Source: Rhodospirillaceae bacterium UBA4479 (GTDB taxonomy: Bacteria > Pseudomonadota > Alphaproteobacteria > Rhodospirillales > Casp-alpha2). Taken from it: DNA of 42,732 bases. Position 1 is the stretch's first letter; every line of letters begins with the position of its first letter. The notes below the pieces were generated by a model. It was not told the DNA's origin and did not search any database. It saw only the letters and a list, made by a program, of their open reading frames with translations. The DNA is taken from positions 1 through 42,732 of the forward strand of contig DGNZ01000270.1 of NCBI GenBank assembly GCA_002389175.1. Reading direction: 5' to 3'. Position numbers and translations under genes: made by a program. Shown here in pieces: positions 6,579-16,506 of this stretch.

Positions 6579-9362
6579 TCACTCGGCAGCCTCGGGTGTT
6601 TTAACTTCGGCGTTTCTCTCGATCGCTCGAAGTAATTTGTTTCGCACGTCTTCGATTTTACCAGGCTGTTCCATCTTCAGTCCGAACACATCTTTGATGT
6701 AGAACACATCGACGACACGCTCTCCGTACGTTGAAATGTGCGCGGACGAAATTTGCAATGCGGCTTGCGTGATCGCGTCCGTCACATCGTGAAGGAAGCC
6801 CAATCGGTCGCGGCCATTGACCTCAATTACAGTGTGCGTGCGGCTGGCTTTGTTATCGATGAGGACGCGCGGCGGTACGGTGAAGACACTTGTGCGCGAC
6901 GGCATCGCATTGGCGCGGGCTTCGCGAAGCTCATATGCGGGGGACGTGACGCCCGATAATGCGCGTTCAATCCGCGAGCGTATTCGGTCGATCCGGCTTT
7001 CACCTGAAATGGCTTCGTGTTGGGCGTCTTGGACCCAGAAAATATCCAACGCCATGCTGTTGTTCAGAGTCGAAATTTTTGCATCTACAATGCTGACACC
7101 GCCAAGCGATAGTGCCCCTGCAACTTTTGAAAAAAGTCCGGGATGATCGGCGGTATAGACCAAAACTTCGGTCGCGTCGTGATCTTCGTCGGCTCGAAAT
7201 TCGATCAGTAATTCTTCGTTATCTTCGCCCGCCCTTTTGATCAGCTGCGCATGTCGGATCAGGGTTTCAGTATCAAACGACAACCAATAGGTATCGCGCG
7301 CCAAATCCATGTGTGCTGCGACGGAATCTTCGTCCCACCCAAGCGTTTCTGTTAACTCGTTAGCCAAACGCACCTTGGCATTTTCGGCCCGTTTCGACAT
7401 GCGCTCTTGGGGCATTTCGCCCGACATTGCTTCGCTGGCGCGCCAATACAGTTCGCGCAACAAGCCTGCTTTCCAGGCGTTCCATACGTTGGGGCCGACC
7501 GCGCGAATATCAGCGACCGTCAGGATCATCAACAAACGCAGGCGTTCAGGGGATTGCACTTCACCGACAAAATCAAACACCGTTTTTGGATCATCGACAT
7601 CGCGTTTGAATGCGGTGTTACTCATCAATAGGTGTGTCTTCACCAGCCATGAAACGGTTTCAGTTTCCCAATCGTTGAGGCCCATGCGCGGCCCCAGCTT
7701 GAGTGCGATTTCAGCACCCAATTCTGAATGATCCCCGCCACGGCCCTTGGCTATATCGTGCAACAGCACGGCCAAATACAAGACGCGGCGTGATTGGATT
7801 TCAGAGATGATTTCACACGACACCGGGTGGTCATCGACCAGGCGACCGGTCTCGATCCCGTGGAGAATACCAATAGCGCGTATGGTGTGCTCGTCGACGG
7901 TATAGACGTGATACATGTCGTATTGCATCTGTGCGACGACACGCCCGAAGTCCGGCACAAATTTTCCGAACACGCCCGCTTCGTTCATCCGCATTAACGT
8001 CACATCGGGATCAGGCCCGGTCAGGATATTGATGAAAATCTCGTTGGCTTCGGGATCGTTCTGAACCTTACGCGTGACCTTTTTTAAGTTCTTGGTCACA
8101 AGGCGCAGCGCCTCGGGGTGAATATCCAGATCGTGCTGTTGGGCCTGCCAAAACAGATCGAGCATCTTGGCCGGCTGGGTCGAAAACAGACTGTCTTCGT
8201 CCACCAAAATACGGTCTCCATCGACTTTGAATCCATCGATCTTGGGCCCACCACCGCCAAATTTAGGCATCCAGAAACGACGGCGCTTCTTTTTGTGTTG
8301 TTCTTCCAAGGTCGCACAAATGATACGCGTCAGGTCGCCCACATCCTTGGCGATCAAGAAATAGTGTTTCATGAAACGCTCAACGCCACTCAGGCCCGCA
8401 TGATCGGTGTAGGCCATGCGGTCGCCGATTTCAGATTGAATGTTGAAAGTCAGGCGTTCTTCGGGTCGACCCGCCAGATAATGCAGATGACAGCGCGCCG
8501 TCCACAGGAATTCTTGGGCCTTTTTAAAGCGGCGCGCATCCTCGGCGGTGATGACGTTTTTGAGTTTCAGCTCATCAATGGTGGTCGCATCGAGCAGGTA
8601 TTTGGAAATCCACATCAGCGTTTGCAGATCGCGCAGGCCGCCTTTGCCGTCTTTGATATTGGGTTCCAACACATAGCGCGTATCGCCCAAACGGTTATGG
8701 CGGGCATCACGTTCTGCCAATTTAGCCTCAACAAACGCGGGACCGGTGCCATCCAGCACCTGTTTTTTAAAATCGAGTTGGAATTGGTCGTACTGCGTCC
8801 CGTCGCCCGTCAGCAGACGTGATTCCAGCAAACTGGTCCGAATCGTAATGTCTTCGTGCGATAAGCGGATCGCATCAGCGCTGGAACGGGTCGCATGCCC
8901 GACCTTCAGATCCAAATCCCACAACGTATAAAGGATGTATTCGACAACTTGTTCGGCCCGCGGTGTCACCTTGTAGGGCAGTAAAAACATCAGGTCGATA
9001 TCTGAAAACGGTGCCAGTTCGCCCCGCCCATACCCACCGGTGGCGATCACCGTGATCGCATCATCACTGGTTTCGACACCCATCGGATAGGCGTGTTCGG
9101 TCGCCACGTCATATATCAGGCGGATGACCTGATCGACCAGATAGGCCCCGGCAAACACGGTTTTGGAGCCGCTTTGCTCACCTGCCTCAAAACGACGGCG
9201 AATCTCAGCCCGACCATCGGCCATGGCTTTTTTATAGACGGCAAAAACCTCGTTTTGTGAGTCTGACGTGAACCCAGACCAGTTCAGAATATCTTCGAGC
9301 TGACCCAGAACCGCCTTACGGTCAATAATCTCGCGAGGTTTGGTGATTTTTTTCATGGACAT
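6579..9362 (-). CDS. glnD: Bifunctional [protein-PII] uridylyltransferase / uridylyl-removing enzyme
   Basis: 927 residues from ATG 9362 (MSMKKITKPR); an in-frame ATG at 9356 is equally possible. Domains in order: nucleotidyltransferase with GGYGRGELAPFSDID (109-123), including the catalytic SDID; the GlnD linker region; an HD domain with LLHDIAKGRGGDHS (His535, Asp536); and two ACT domains, about 732-800 and 843-915, that bind glutamine. The enzyme uridylylates PII when glutamine is low and removes UMP when it is high, so it is the nitrogen sensor of the cell. It sits between mutS and murJ, a common alphaproteobacterial arrangement. All key motifs are intact. Confidence 0.97.
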   Translation of the reverse strand: MSMKKITKPREIIDRKAVLGQLEDILNWSGFTSDSQNEVFAVYKKAMADGRAEIRRRFEAGEQSGSKTVFAGAYLVDQVIRLIYDVATEHAYPMGVETSDDAITVIATGGYGRGELAPFSDIDLMFLLPYKVTPRAEQVVEYILYTLWDLDLKVGHATRSSADAIRLSHEDITIRTSLLESRLLTGDGTQYDQFQLDFKKQVLDGTGPAFVEAKLAERDARHNRLGDTRYVLEPNIKDGKGGLRDLQTLMWISKYLLDATTIDELKLKNVITAEDARRFKKAQEFLWTARCHLHYLAGRPEERLTFNIQSEIGDRMAYTDHAGLSGVERFMKHYFLIAKDVGDLTRIICATLEEQHKKKRRRFWMPKFGGGGPKIDGFKVDGDRILVDEDSLFSTQPAKMLDLFWQAQQHDLDIHPEALRLVTKNLKKVTRKVQNDPEANEIFINILTGPDPDVTLMRMNEAGVFGKFVPDFGRVVAQMQYDMYHVYTVDEHTIRAIGILHGIETGRLVDDHPVSCEIISEIQSRRVLYLAVLLHDIAKGRGGDHSELGAEIALKLGPRMGLNDWETETVSWLVKTHLLMSNTAFKRDVDDPKTVFDFVGEVQSPERLRLLMILTVADIRAVGPNVWNAWKAGLLRELYWRASEAMSGEMPQERMSKRAENAKVRLANELTETLGWDEDSVAAHMDLARDTYWLSFDTETLIRHAQLIKRAGEDNEELLIEFRADEDHDATEVLVYTADHPGLFSKVAGALSLGGVSIVDAKISTLNNSMALDIFWVQDAQHEAISGESRIDRIRSRIERALSGVTSPAYELREARANAMPSRTSVFTVPPRVLIDNKASRTHTVIEVNGRDRLGFLHDVTDAITQAALQISSAHISTYGERVVDVFYIKDVFGLKMEQPGKIEDVRNKLLRAIERNAEVKTPEAAE

Positions 9363-9479
9363 GTATATAGCCGTCCCGAAGCCATTGCCCAAGGGTGAAC
9401 AGTATCGCGATGAAACGAAGCCACATTAAGATTAACTGATTGATCTTTATGTTTAGTTGTCCAATTTCTCCACAAAAAA

Positions 9480-12236
9480 TCATTCATCTAAGGATAATCC
9501 TTTAAGCTTATATAAAATCTCTAGTGCCTGCAGCGGCGTTAAGCTGTCTGGATTAATCTTATCGATCTCTTGATCCACACGGCTGTCTTGCTTAGGGGTA
9601 TTTGGTTGCGCTTGAACGTTAACGGCGAACAGCGGCAAGTCATTCGCAAGGCCACCCGCATGGTTTTGGGGGCTTGATTCCAGCTTTTTCAGAATTTCCT
9701 CGGCACGCGCGACCACATTCCCCGGCAATCCGGCCAATTGTCCCACGTGGATACCATAAGACCTGTCCGCCGTGCCCGTGCCAACTTCATGCAAGAACAC
9801 AACGTCGCCTTGCCATTCCTTAACCCGCATCGTGAAACATTTAAGGCCCGCCAGCCGTTCCGCCAATTCCGTCAACTCGTGATAATGCGTTGCGAACAGG
9901 CCCCTACAGGCATTCACCTCGTGCAAATGTTCCACCACAGCCCAGGCGATGGACAATCCATCAAATGTCGACGTGCCCCGGCCAATTTCATCCAAAATGA
10001 CCAGCGCACGCGGCCCTGCCTGGTGCAGGATGGCGGCGGTTTCGACCATTTCGACCATAAATGTGGAACGACCGCGCGCCAGATCGTCCGCCGCGCCCAC
10101 GCGACTGAACAATCGATCCACGATACCGATATGGACCCGGGCCGCAGGAACGAACAAGCCCGCCTGTGCCAGGACTGCAATCACCGCGTTTTGGCGCAAA
10201 AACGTACTTTTACCCGCCATATTCGGCCCAGTCAGCAACCACAACGGCGACGATTGATTGTCGTCATCCATTTCCAGGCGGCTATCGTTGGCGACAAATG
10301 GTCCATCACCTGCTTTGTTTAATGCTTTTTCAACAACCGGATGACGCCCAGCTTCGATCACAAACGCCATGCTATCATCGACGGCGGGGCGCACATAGTC
10401 TTCGGATATTGCCAATTCCGCCGTTGCCGATGCGACATCTAAACGCGCAATGGCCTGGGCCGTCAGGTCGATCGCGGGGGCGGACTGCAGAACTTGATCC
10501 ACAAGGGCCGTGAAAATTTCGTGCTCTAACGCCAACGCACGGTCAGCGGCACGGGAAATCTCTGATTCAAGATCACTGAGCTCAACGGTTGCGAACCGAA
10601 CCGCATTCACCATCGTCTGGCGATGAATGTAGGGGCTGTCACCCCCCGTGGGCACGCCATCACCGTGCTTGGCGGTCACTTCGATGAAGTAGCCCAGCAC
10701 ATTGTTATGTCGCACCTTGAGGTTCGCAATCCCGGTATCGTCCGCATACTTGCGTTGCAGGCCCGCGATCAGGCGGCGGCTTTCATCGCGCAGGCCCCGC
10801 AATTCATCCAGGCGTGGATTATATTCCGCTGCAACAAATCCCCCGTCAGCCAAGGCGGCAGGCGGCTCATCAACCAATGCGATGCCCAGTTCGCGCACCA
10901 AATCATCGTGACCGCCCAGGTTCCCTGCAATGTCGGACATATCTTCGGCCACCATCAACGACGCGACGTCAGCGACGCGGTCCTTGATTGATTGCGCGGC
11001 GATCAACCCAGTGCGGATGGCGACCAAATCCCGGGGGCCGCCGCGACCGATGCTGACGCGGCTAAGCGCACGCTGGATTTCAGGGATCGATTTCAACAAA
11101 TCGCGGACGTCATCGCGGGCACGGCCATCAACGGCAAATGCATCGACCAAATCCAGTCGACGATTAACCTCAATCGGGTCGGTTAACGGGGCCGACAATC
11201 GGGTTGCCAACAACCTGGCACCCATGCCTGTGACCGTCATATCGATGGCGTCCAGCAACGTGCCCTGCCGTCCGCCCGCCATGGCGTCGGTCAGTTCCAG
11301 GTTGCGCCGGGTCGCGGCATCAATTTCCATCACCGCGCCCTGTTCCACGCGCTCTAACGGGCGCAGACGGGGCAATTTGCCTTTTTGGGTCAGCTCAACG
11401 TAATCGATCAGGCCTCCCGCCGCCGCCAACTCGGCACGGTTGAATTGCCCAAAGGCATCCAAGGTTTTGATGCCAAAAATTGCTTCGATCCTGCGGCGAC
11501 CGTTTTCACTATCAAACCGAGAACCCGGCAGTGGCGTTAAGCGATCATCCACGTCGAACCAAACGTGTGACAGCGCATCGTCCGACAACAAGTTATCTGC
11601 GACGATCAACTCACCGGGCTGCAGACGCGATAGTATGGCCGCGATTTCCAAGGCACTCGCAGATTGGGTGCGGAAATCCCCCGTCGAGACATCCAGCCAC
11701 GCCACCGCGTAATCAGACTGCGCGCGGGCGATAGCGGCCAAAAAATTATTGCGCCGTGCTTCTAGCAACACGTCTTCGGTGATTGTGCCCGGCGTCACGA
11801 CCCGCACCACGGCACGTTTGACGACCGATTTTGATCCACGCTTTTTGGCTTCGGCAGGGTCTTCGACCTGCTCGCAGATCGCAACCCGGAACCCCTTGCG
11901 AATCAACTTGTTCAAATACGCTTCGTGACTGTGTACAGGCACACCGCACATCGGAATGTCTTCGCCCAGATGCTTGCCGCGCTTGGTCAGCGCGATATCC
12001 AGCGCTGCTGCCGCCTGTACAGCGTCATCAAAGAACAGCTCGTAGAAATCACCCATGCGATAGAACAGCACTTCGGTCGCATGATCGGCCTTTAATTTCA
12101 GATACTGCGCCATCATCGGCGTGACAGATTTATCGACCTTCTTGGTATCTGCCGTAGACACAGGAATATCAGGCCCATTGCCATCAATAGGCGCGGCGTC
12201 ATCAGAAATGTGATCTGCGGGTAGGGCGTTATTCAT
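9480..12236 (-). CDS. mutS: DNA mismatch repair protein MutS
   Basis: 918 residues. MutS binds mispaired bases and recruits MutL using ATP. The mismatch-reading motif GDFYELF, with Phe64 and Glu66 of the F-x-E pair, lies near the N-terminus after a ~40-residue acidic extension rich in Asp and Ala. The C-terminal ATPase has Walker A GPNMAGKST, the ABC signature region TFMVEMVETAAIL, and Walker B with VILDEIGRGTSTFDG. The tail ends KLKGLSLDE after a flexible stretch, where MutS tetramer contacts usually lie. It is the first gene of the minus-strand block mutS-glnD-murJ-trpS and diverges from maeB across 184 bases. Confidence 0.97.
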   Translation of the reverse strand: MNNALPADHISDDAAPIDGNGPDIPVSTADTKKVDKSVTPMMAQYLKLKADHATEVLFYRMGDFYELFFDDAVQAAAALDIALTKRGKHLGEDIPMCGVPVHSHEAYLNKLIRKGFRVAICEQVEDPAEAKKRGSKSVVKRAVVRVVTPGTITEDVLLEARRNNFLAAIARAQSDYAVAWLDVSTGDFRTQSASALEIAAILSRLQPGELIVADNLLSDDALSHVWFDVDDRLTPLPGSRFDSENGRRRIEAIFGIKTLDAFGQFNRAELAAAGGLIDYVELTQKGKLPRLRPLERVEQGAVMEIDAATRRNLELTDAMAGGRQGTLLDAIDMTVTGMGARLLATRLSAPLTDPIEVNRRLDLVDAFAVDGRARDDVRDLLKSIPEIQRALSRVSIGRGGPRDLVAIRTGLIAAQSIKDRVADVASLMVAEDMSDIAGNLGGHDDLVRELGIALVDEPPAALADGGFVAAEYNPRLDELRGLRDESRRLIAGLQRKYADDTGIANLKVRHNNVLGYFIEVTAKHGDGVPTGGDSPYIHRQTMVNAVRFATVELSDLESEISRAADRALALEHEIFTALVDQVLQSAPAIDLTAQAIARLDVASATAELAISEDYVRPAVDDSMAFVIEAGRHPVVEKALNKAGDGPFVANDSRLEMDDDNQSSPLWLLTGPNMAGKSTFLRQNAVIAVLAQAGLFVPAARVHIGIVDRLFSRVGAADDLARGRSTFMVEMVETAAILHQAGPRALVILDEIGRGTSTFDGLSIAWAVVEHLHEVNACRGLFATHYHELTELAERLAGLKCFTMRVKEWQGDVVFLHEVGTGTADRSYGIHVGQLAGLPGNVVARAEEILKKLESSPQNHAGGLANDLPLFAVNVQAQPNTPKQDSRVDQEIDKINPDSLTPLQALEILYKLKGLSLDE

Positions 12237-12420
12237 CTGGGCCTATAAACATAAGCGAAGGAAATTCTTAACCATAGATGTATCACATGGGAGAGGGTGA
12301 CGAAAATGACGACTGTATAGTTAGCATTGAAGTTTTCCACAGCGTCGGCAATATGGTGTGCTCGACATATAAATTATTAATAACAAAACGACCGCTCTTG
12401 CGGACCTGGGGAACATTTCA

Positions 12421-14685
12421 ATGGAAGAACAAGCCAAAGAAGCTCTTTATCGCGAAGCCTTACGGATGCATGCGCGCGGTAAGCCTGGAAAGATCGAAAT
12501 TCGGGCCACAAAACCGCTGACGACGCAGCGCGATCTGACGTTGGCTTATTCCCCCGGTGTGGCAGCGCCGTGCCTGGAAATCTACGAGAACCCCGAAAAG
12601 GTTTACGACTACACCGCACGCGGCAATATGGTCGCGGTGATTTCCAACGGCACCGCCGTTTTGGGCCTGGGCAGTATTGGACCACTTGCAGGGAAACCTG
12701 TGATGGAAGGGAAATGCGTTCTATTCAAACGCTTTGCCGATGTCGATGCGATCAACGTAGAGGTCTTTACCGAAGACGTTGATGAGTTCGTTGAAAGCGT
12801 GCGCCTGTTCGGTGAAACCTTTGGCGGTATCAACTTAGAAGACATCAAAGCACCCGAATGCTTCATGATCGAAGAACGCCTGCGCGAATTGTTGGACGTT
12901 CCGGTTTTTCACGATGACCAACACGGTACGGCGATTATCACCGCAGCGGGTTTGATCAACGCCATTGAAATTACGGGCCGCTCGCTCGCTGATACCCGAA
13001 TCGTCATCAACGGTGCGGGTGCGGCGTCGATTGCCTGTGCCGACCTGATCAAAGCCATGGGTGGTAACGGCCAAAATATGATGATGTGCGATTCCAAGGG
13101 CGTCATCTATCGCGGCCGCAAGGAAGGCATGAACCAGTGGAAATCGGCACAAGCCGTCGACACCGATGCCCGCACCCTGTCCGACGCCATGAAAGGTGCG
13201 GATGTGTTTATCGGCCTGTCCGTTAAAGACGCCGTGACCCAGGACATGGTCGCATCGATGGCGGATCAGCCGATTATCTTTGCTATGGCCAACCCGGATC
13301 CTGAAATCTCTCCCGAAGACGTCAAAGCCGTGCGCGACGATGCGATCATCGCCACCGGGCGTTCGGATTATCCAAATCAGGTCAACAATGTGTTGGGCTT
13401 CCCCTACATTTTCCGCGGTGCGCTGGATGTTCGCGCGACAACCATCAATGACGAGATGAAGATCGCCGCCGCCCACGCGTTAGCGGCATTGGCGCGTGAA
13501 GATGTGCCGGATGAAGTCGACGAAGCCTATGCCGGTGATCACCTGCAGTTCGGGCCGGAATACATCATCCCGACACCGTTTGATCCACGCCTGATCGTGA
13601 ACGTGCCAAAAGCCGTTGCCCAGGCCGCAATGGATTCGGGCGTTGCCGGTCATCCGATCATCGACATGGATGCTTATACCGCGCAGTTGTCGGCACGGTT
13701 GGACCCGATGGTCGCACAATTACAAAGCGTGATCGAAAAAGTCCGCGCCCGTCCGCGCCGCGTCGTCTTTACCGAAGGCGAAGAAGAAAAATCAATCCGC
13801 GCTGCGCATGCGTTCCTGAGTGCTGGGTACGGCACCCCCGTTTTGGTCGGTCGCGAAGAACGCGTCATCGAGACCATGAAAGCATTGGGTTTTGAGAAGT
13901 TCGATGGCATTGAAATCCAAAATGCCCGGTTGAGCTCGCGCAACAGTGAATACGCCGAGTTCCTATATAAGCGTCTGCAACGCAAAGGTGCGCTGATGCG
14001 CGATTGCCAACGCATGGTCAATCAGGATCGAAACATCTTCGCCGCCTGCATGGTCGCGATGGGTGATGCCGATGCGATGATGACCGGGTTGACGCGGAAC
14101 TATCACGCGGCCCTTGAAGACATATCGTCGGTGATTGATCCCGCACCCAATGCGCGGGTCATGGGTCTGTCGATGATCTTTAACGAAGACCGTTCGATTT
14201 TCGTCGCCGATACCGCGATCCACGAATCCCCCAATGCCGAGGAATTGGCCGATATCGCACAACAAGCCGCGACAGAGGTTCGGCGTTTTGGTCACGACCC
14301 CCGCGTCGCATTGATTTCGTTTGCGAACTTTGGGCATCCATCCCTGCCGCGATCCGAAATTGTCCGCGAAGCCGTTGAGATTTTGGATCAACGCAACGCC
14401 AACTTTGAATACGACGGTGAAATGGCGGTCGATGTCGCACTGAACAAAGATCTGTTGGATCTGTATCCGTTCTGCCGATTGTCCGATACGGCCAATGTTT
14501 TGATCATGCCCGGCCTGCACACGGCGCAAATCTCAACCAAGCTGATCGCATCGCTGGGTGGATCCACCGTGTTGGGCCCGTTGTTGAAGGGTCTCAGCAA
14601 GCCGGTTCAGATCGTCCCGATGGACGCCACGGTTTCCGACATGCTTACATTGGCAGCCCTGACCGCCCACGACGCTGTTGACTAA
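12421..14685 (+). CDS. maeB: NADP-dependent malic enzyme with phosphotransacetylase-like C-terminal domain (MaeB type)
   Basis: 754 residues, matching the long MaeB class. Residues 1-420 are the malic enzyme: LAYSPGVAAPCLEI (41-54), FHDDQHGTA (163-171, metal and substrate site) and NGAGAASIA (197-205, dinucleotide-binding loop). Residues from about 430 form a phosphotransacetylase-like domain, which in this class is generally regulatory (acetyl-CoA responsive) rather than catalytic. The enzyme decarboxylates malate to pyruvate and supplies NADPH. GGGGA lies nine bases before ATG 12421. Upstream, TATAAA at about 12370-12375 could be a -10 box, but the -35 match is weak. The gene ends at a strong hairpin terminator facing ppa. 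Confidence 0.96.
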   Translation: MEEQAKEALYREALRMHARGKPGKIEIRATKPLTTQRDLTLAYSPGVAAPCLEIYENPEKVYDYTARGNMVAVISNGTAVLGLGSIGPLAGKPVMEGKCVLFKRFADVDAINVEVFTEDVDEFVESVRLFGETFGGINLEDIKAPECFMIEERLRELLDVPVFHDDQHGTAIITAAGLINAIEITGRSLADTRIVINGAGAASIACADLIKAMGGNGQNMMMCDSKGVIYRGRKEGMNQWKSAQAVDTDARTLSDAMKGADVFIGLSVKDAVTQDMVASMADQPIIFAMANPDPEISPEDVKAVRDDAIIATGRSDYPNQVNNVLGFPYIFRGALDVRATTINDEMKIAAAHALAALAREDVPDEVDEAYAGDHLQFGPEYIIPTPFDPRLIVNVPKAVAQAAMDSGVAGHPIIDMDAYTAQLSARLDPMVAQLQSVIEKVRARPRRVVFTEGEEEKSIRAAHAFLSAGYGTPVLVGREERVIETMKALGFEKFDGIEIQNARLSSRNSEYAEFLYKRLQRKGALMRDCQRMVNQDRNIFAACMVAMGDADAMMTGLTRNYHAALEDISSVIDPAPNARVMGLSMIFNEDRSIFVADTAIHESPNAEELADIAQQAATEVRRFGHDPRVALISFANFGHPSLPRSEIVREAVEILDQRNANFEYDGEMAVDVALNKDLLDLYPFCRLSDTANVLIMPGLHTAQISTKLIASLGGSTVLGPLLKGLSKPVQIVPMDATVSDMLTLAALTAHDAVD

Positions 14686-14704
14686 CACAGCCTTTTGAAA
14701 CAAG

Positions 14705-14734
14705 AAAAGCGCGGCCCATAAAGCCGCGCTTTTT
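14705..14734 (+). terminator. Rho-independent terminator of maeB, probably shared with ppa
   Basis: AAAAGCGCGGC (14705-14715) pairs perfectly with GCCGCGCTTTT (14723-14733) around CCATAAA, and the T-run reaches 14734. It starts 20 bases after the maeB stop. On the other strand the stem is followed by TTTTC, so it may also end ppa transcripts arriving from 14755. Confidence 0.9.
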
Positions 14735-14754
14735 GTTGTTCATTCGAGAGCGTT

Positions 14755-15363
14755 TTAAACCCGATCTGGGTCCGCGCCTAAATCGCGAAGCTCTTCAGCT
14801 TTGGCTTCAGCTTTTTCCGCTGCTTCTTCTTTGCTCTTGGCCTCGGCCCGCTCTATCGCTTCGCGGATCAGGCTCATGGCTTCTTCGGTTTCGCCCCAGC
14901 GCTGAACCTTGACCCATTTATCATGTTCTAAATCTTTGTAATGCTCAAAGAAGTGCTGAATTTGTTCGATGAGTACGGGGCGAATATCGCGATATGAACT
15001 CACATCGCCGTAATAAGGATGTAGTTCGTCGACGGGAACACAGAGGATTTTCTCGTCGATGCCGCTTTCGTCTTCCATGATCAGCACGCCGATGGGACGG
15101 CATTTAATCACACAACCGGGGATAACCGGCAGCTGACCCAGCACGGCGGCATCAATCGGATCACCATCATCAGACAGGGTATGCGGCACGAACCCGTAGT
15201 TGGTGGGGTAGTACATTGCGGTGTGTAAAAAGCGATCAACATAGATCGCGCCCGATTTTTTATCGAATTCATACTTCACCGGGTTGCCACCCAATGGAAT
15301 TTCGATGATGACATTCACATCATACGGGGGATTATCGCCAATCGGCACCAAGTCCATGTTCAT
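14755..15363 (-). CDS. ppa: Inorganic pyrophosphatase
   Basis: 202 residues; a family I soluble pyrophosphatase that hydrolyses pyrophosphate to two phosphates in the cytoplasm and so drives biosynthesis forward. The signature SDDGDPIDAAV (64-74) holds the metal-binding aspartates, and GAIYVDRFLHTAMYYPTNYG (38-57) is the conserved substrate region. A strong GGAGGAA lies about eight bases before ATG 15363. Bacterial family I enzymes are usually about 175 residues. Here a charged Ala/Glu/Lys tail follows from about 172 (AEAKSKEEAAEKAEAKAEEL), probably one long helix that is not needed for catalysis. It converges with maeB. Confidence 0.96.
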   Translation of the reverse strand: MNMDLVPIGDNPPYDVNVIIEIPLGGNPVKYEFDKKSGAIYVDRFLHTAMYYPTNYGFVPHTLSDDGDPIDAAVLGQLPVIPGCVIKCRPIGVLIMEDESGIDEKILCVPVDELHPYYGDVSSYRDIRPVLIEQIQHFFEHYKDLEHDKWVKVQRWGETEEAMSLIREAIERAEAKSKEEAAEKAEAKAEELRDLGADPDRV

Positions 15364-15401
15364 TTGAGTTCTTCCTCCGGCCCATGGGCCCGTTCTGGTT
15401 C

Positions 15402-15418
15402 ATGTTGCGGCGCAACAT
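15402..15418. promoter_or_regulatory. 17-base dyad between ppa and the GT9 gene, candidate operator
   Basis: ATGTTGCG and CGCAACAT form perfect eight-base arms around a single G. The dyad lies 39 bases upstream of the ppa start and 69 bases before the divergent GT9 gene, where a repressor or activator could act on either. A second palindrome, GGCCCATGGGCC, lies nearby at about 15379-15390. No known regulator matches by eye. Confidence 0.35.
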
Positions 15419-15486
15419 AACAGGTCAGAATCATGTGCTCCACATATTTCTTTGAACATGTTACGCCCTTAGCAGGAGCAATGTGA

Positions 15487-16506
15487 ATGCAGAAATCTGC
15501 AAACGAGATCAAAAGCGTCCTGGTTTATGTGGGGCTGGACAGGCTGGGTGACGGCCTGTTGAAGCTGCCGTTCGTGCATGGGTTACGAAGTTCCTTCCCT
15601 AAAGCCAAGCTGACCTGGTTTGCGGGCAAGGAAACCACCGTGTATGCGAAAGCATTGGCACCGCTTGTGGATGGTCACTTGGACGAGGTGATTGAATACG
15701 GCGGCGTCGGCCTGGAGCCCATGGAATTATTGCGGTCACGCCCCCTTAAAGGCCGCCATTTTGATTTAATCATCGATACACAAAAGATCGTCTGGACCAG
15801 TTTATCGGCATGGCGCATTCGCCATGATACTTTCATATCGCCTGCTGCCCGGTTTTTATTTTCATCCAAGAAACCACCCAGAGGTTATAAATCCCCAAAG
15901 GCCATGCAGCGCCAGATGCTGGATTTGTTAGAGATCGCCAGTGGCAAAAAAATTCCCACACCCTCCAAACTTTCCATCGGTATCACAGGCACGCGGCGCG
16001 GTGAGGCCCAACGACTGCTGCCCAAGGTAAAAGGCTACATCGGATTTGCCCCGGGGTCCGGCGGCCGACCGAAATGCTGGCCACTTGATCGTTATATTGA
16101 GGTGGCCCGCCATGTCGCAGAACAGGGCGCGACACCTGTATTTATCATCGGCCCCCAAGAACAAGAATGGATCGACGAGATCACGGCAGCGGTACCAGAT
16201 GCCATTCTGCCGTTACAAATCGCACCCGCCGATCATGGTTTTGATCCCATGCTGACGTTGGCATTGGGTGAGCGGCTATCAAAAGCGGTATCTAACGATT
16301 CCGGGATTGCGCATATGTTGGCGGTCGCTGGCACCCCGTTGGTGGCACTTTATGGGCCGACCGTTTATGAAAAATTCCCACCAATGACGGATACCATCAC
16401 GGTCATTAAGGCTGAAGAATTCGGGTCCCGTGAGATGTCGGCGATCCCTGTGGATGCGGTTAGTCAGGCGCTCGATGCGCTTCCGGAACGTGCCCTTGTC
16501 GCATAA
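15487..16506 (+). CDS. Glycosyltransferase family 9 (heptosyltransferase-like)
   Basis: 339 residues with the two-domain GT-B layout of GT9. The N-terminal part has LDRLGDGLLKLPFVHGLRSS (18-37), the usual acceptor-side pattern. The C-terminal part has GFAPGSGGRPKCWPLDRY and SNDSGIAHMLAVAGTPLVALYGPT, the sugar-nucleotide-binding signature of ADP-heptose transferases. GT9 enzymes add heptose or related sugars to the LPS core at the cytoplasmic face of the inner membrane; the exact sugar here is unknown. AGGAG lies about 11 bases before ATG 15487. The 3' end overlaps the convergent AmpG-like gene by 47 bases. A second GT9 gene lies 1.5 kb away on the other strand. Confidence 0.88.
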   Translation: MQKSANEIKSVLVYVGLDRLGDGLLKLPFVHGLRSSFPKAKLTWFAGKETTVYAKALAPLVDGHLDEVIEYGGVGLEPMELLRSRPLKGRHFDLIIDTQKIVWTSLSAWRIRHDTFISPAARFLFSSKKPPRGYKSPKAMQRQMLDLLEIASGKKIPTPSKLSIGITGTRRGEAQRLLPKVKGYIGFAPGSGGRPKCWPLDRYIEVARHVAEQGATPVFIIGPQEQEWIDEITAAVPDAILPLQIAPADHGFDPMLTLALGERLSKAVSNDSGIAHMLAVAGTPLVALYGPTVYEKFPPMTDTITVIKAEEFGSREMSAIPVDAVSQALDALPERALVA

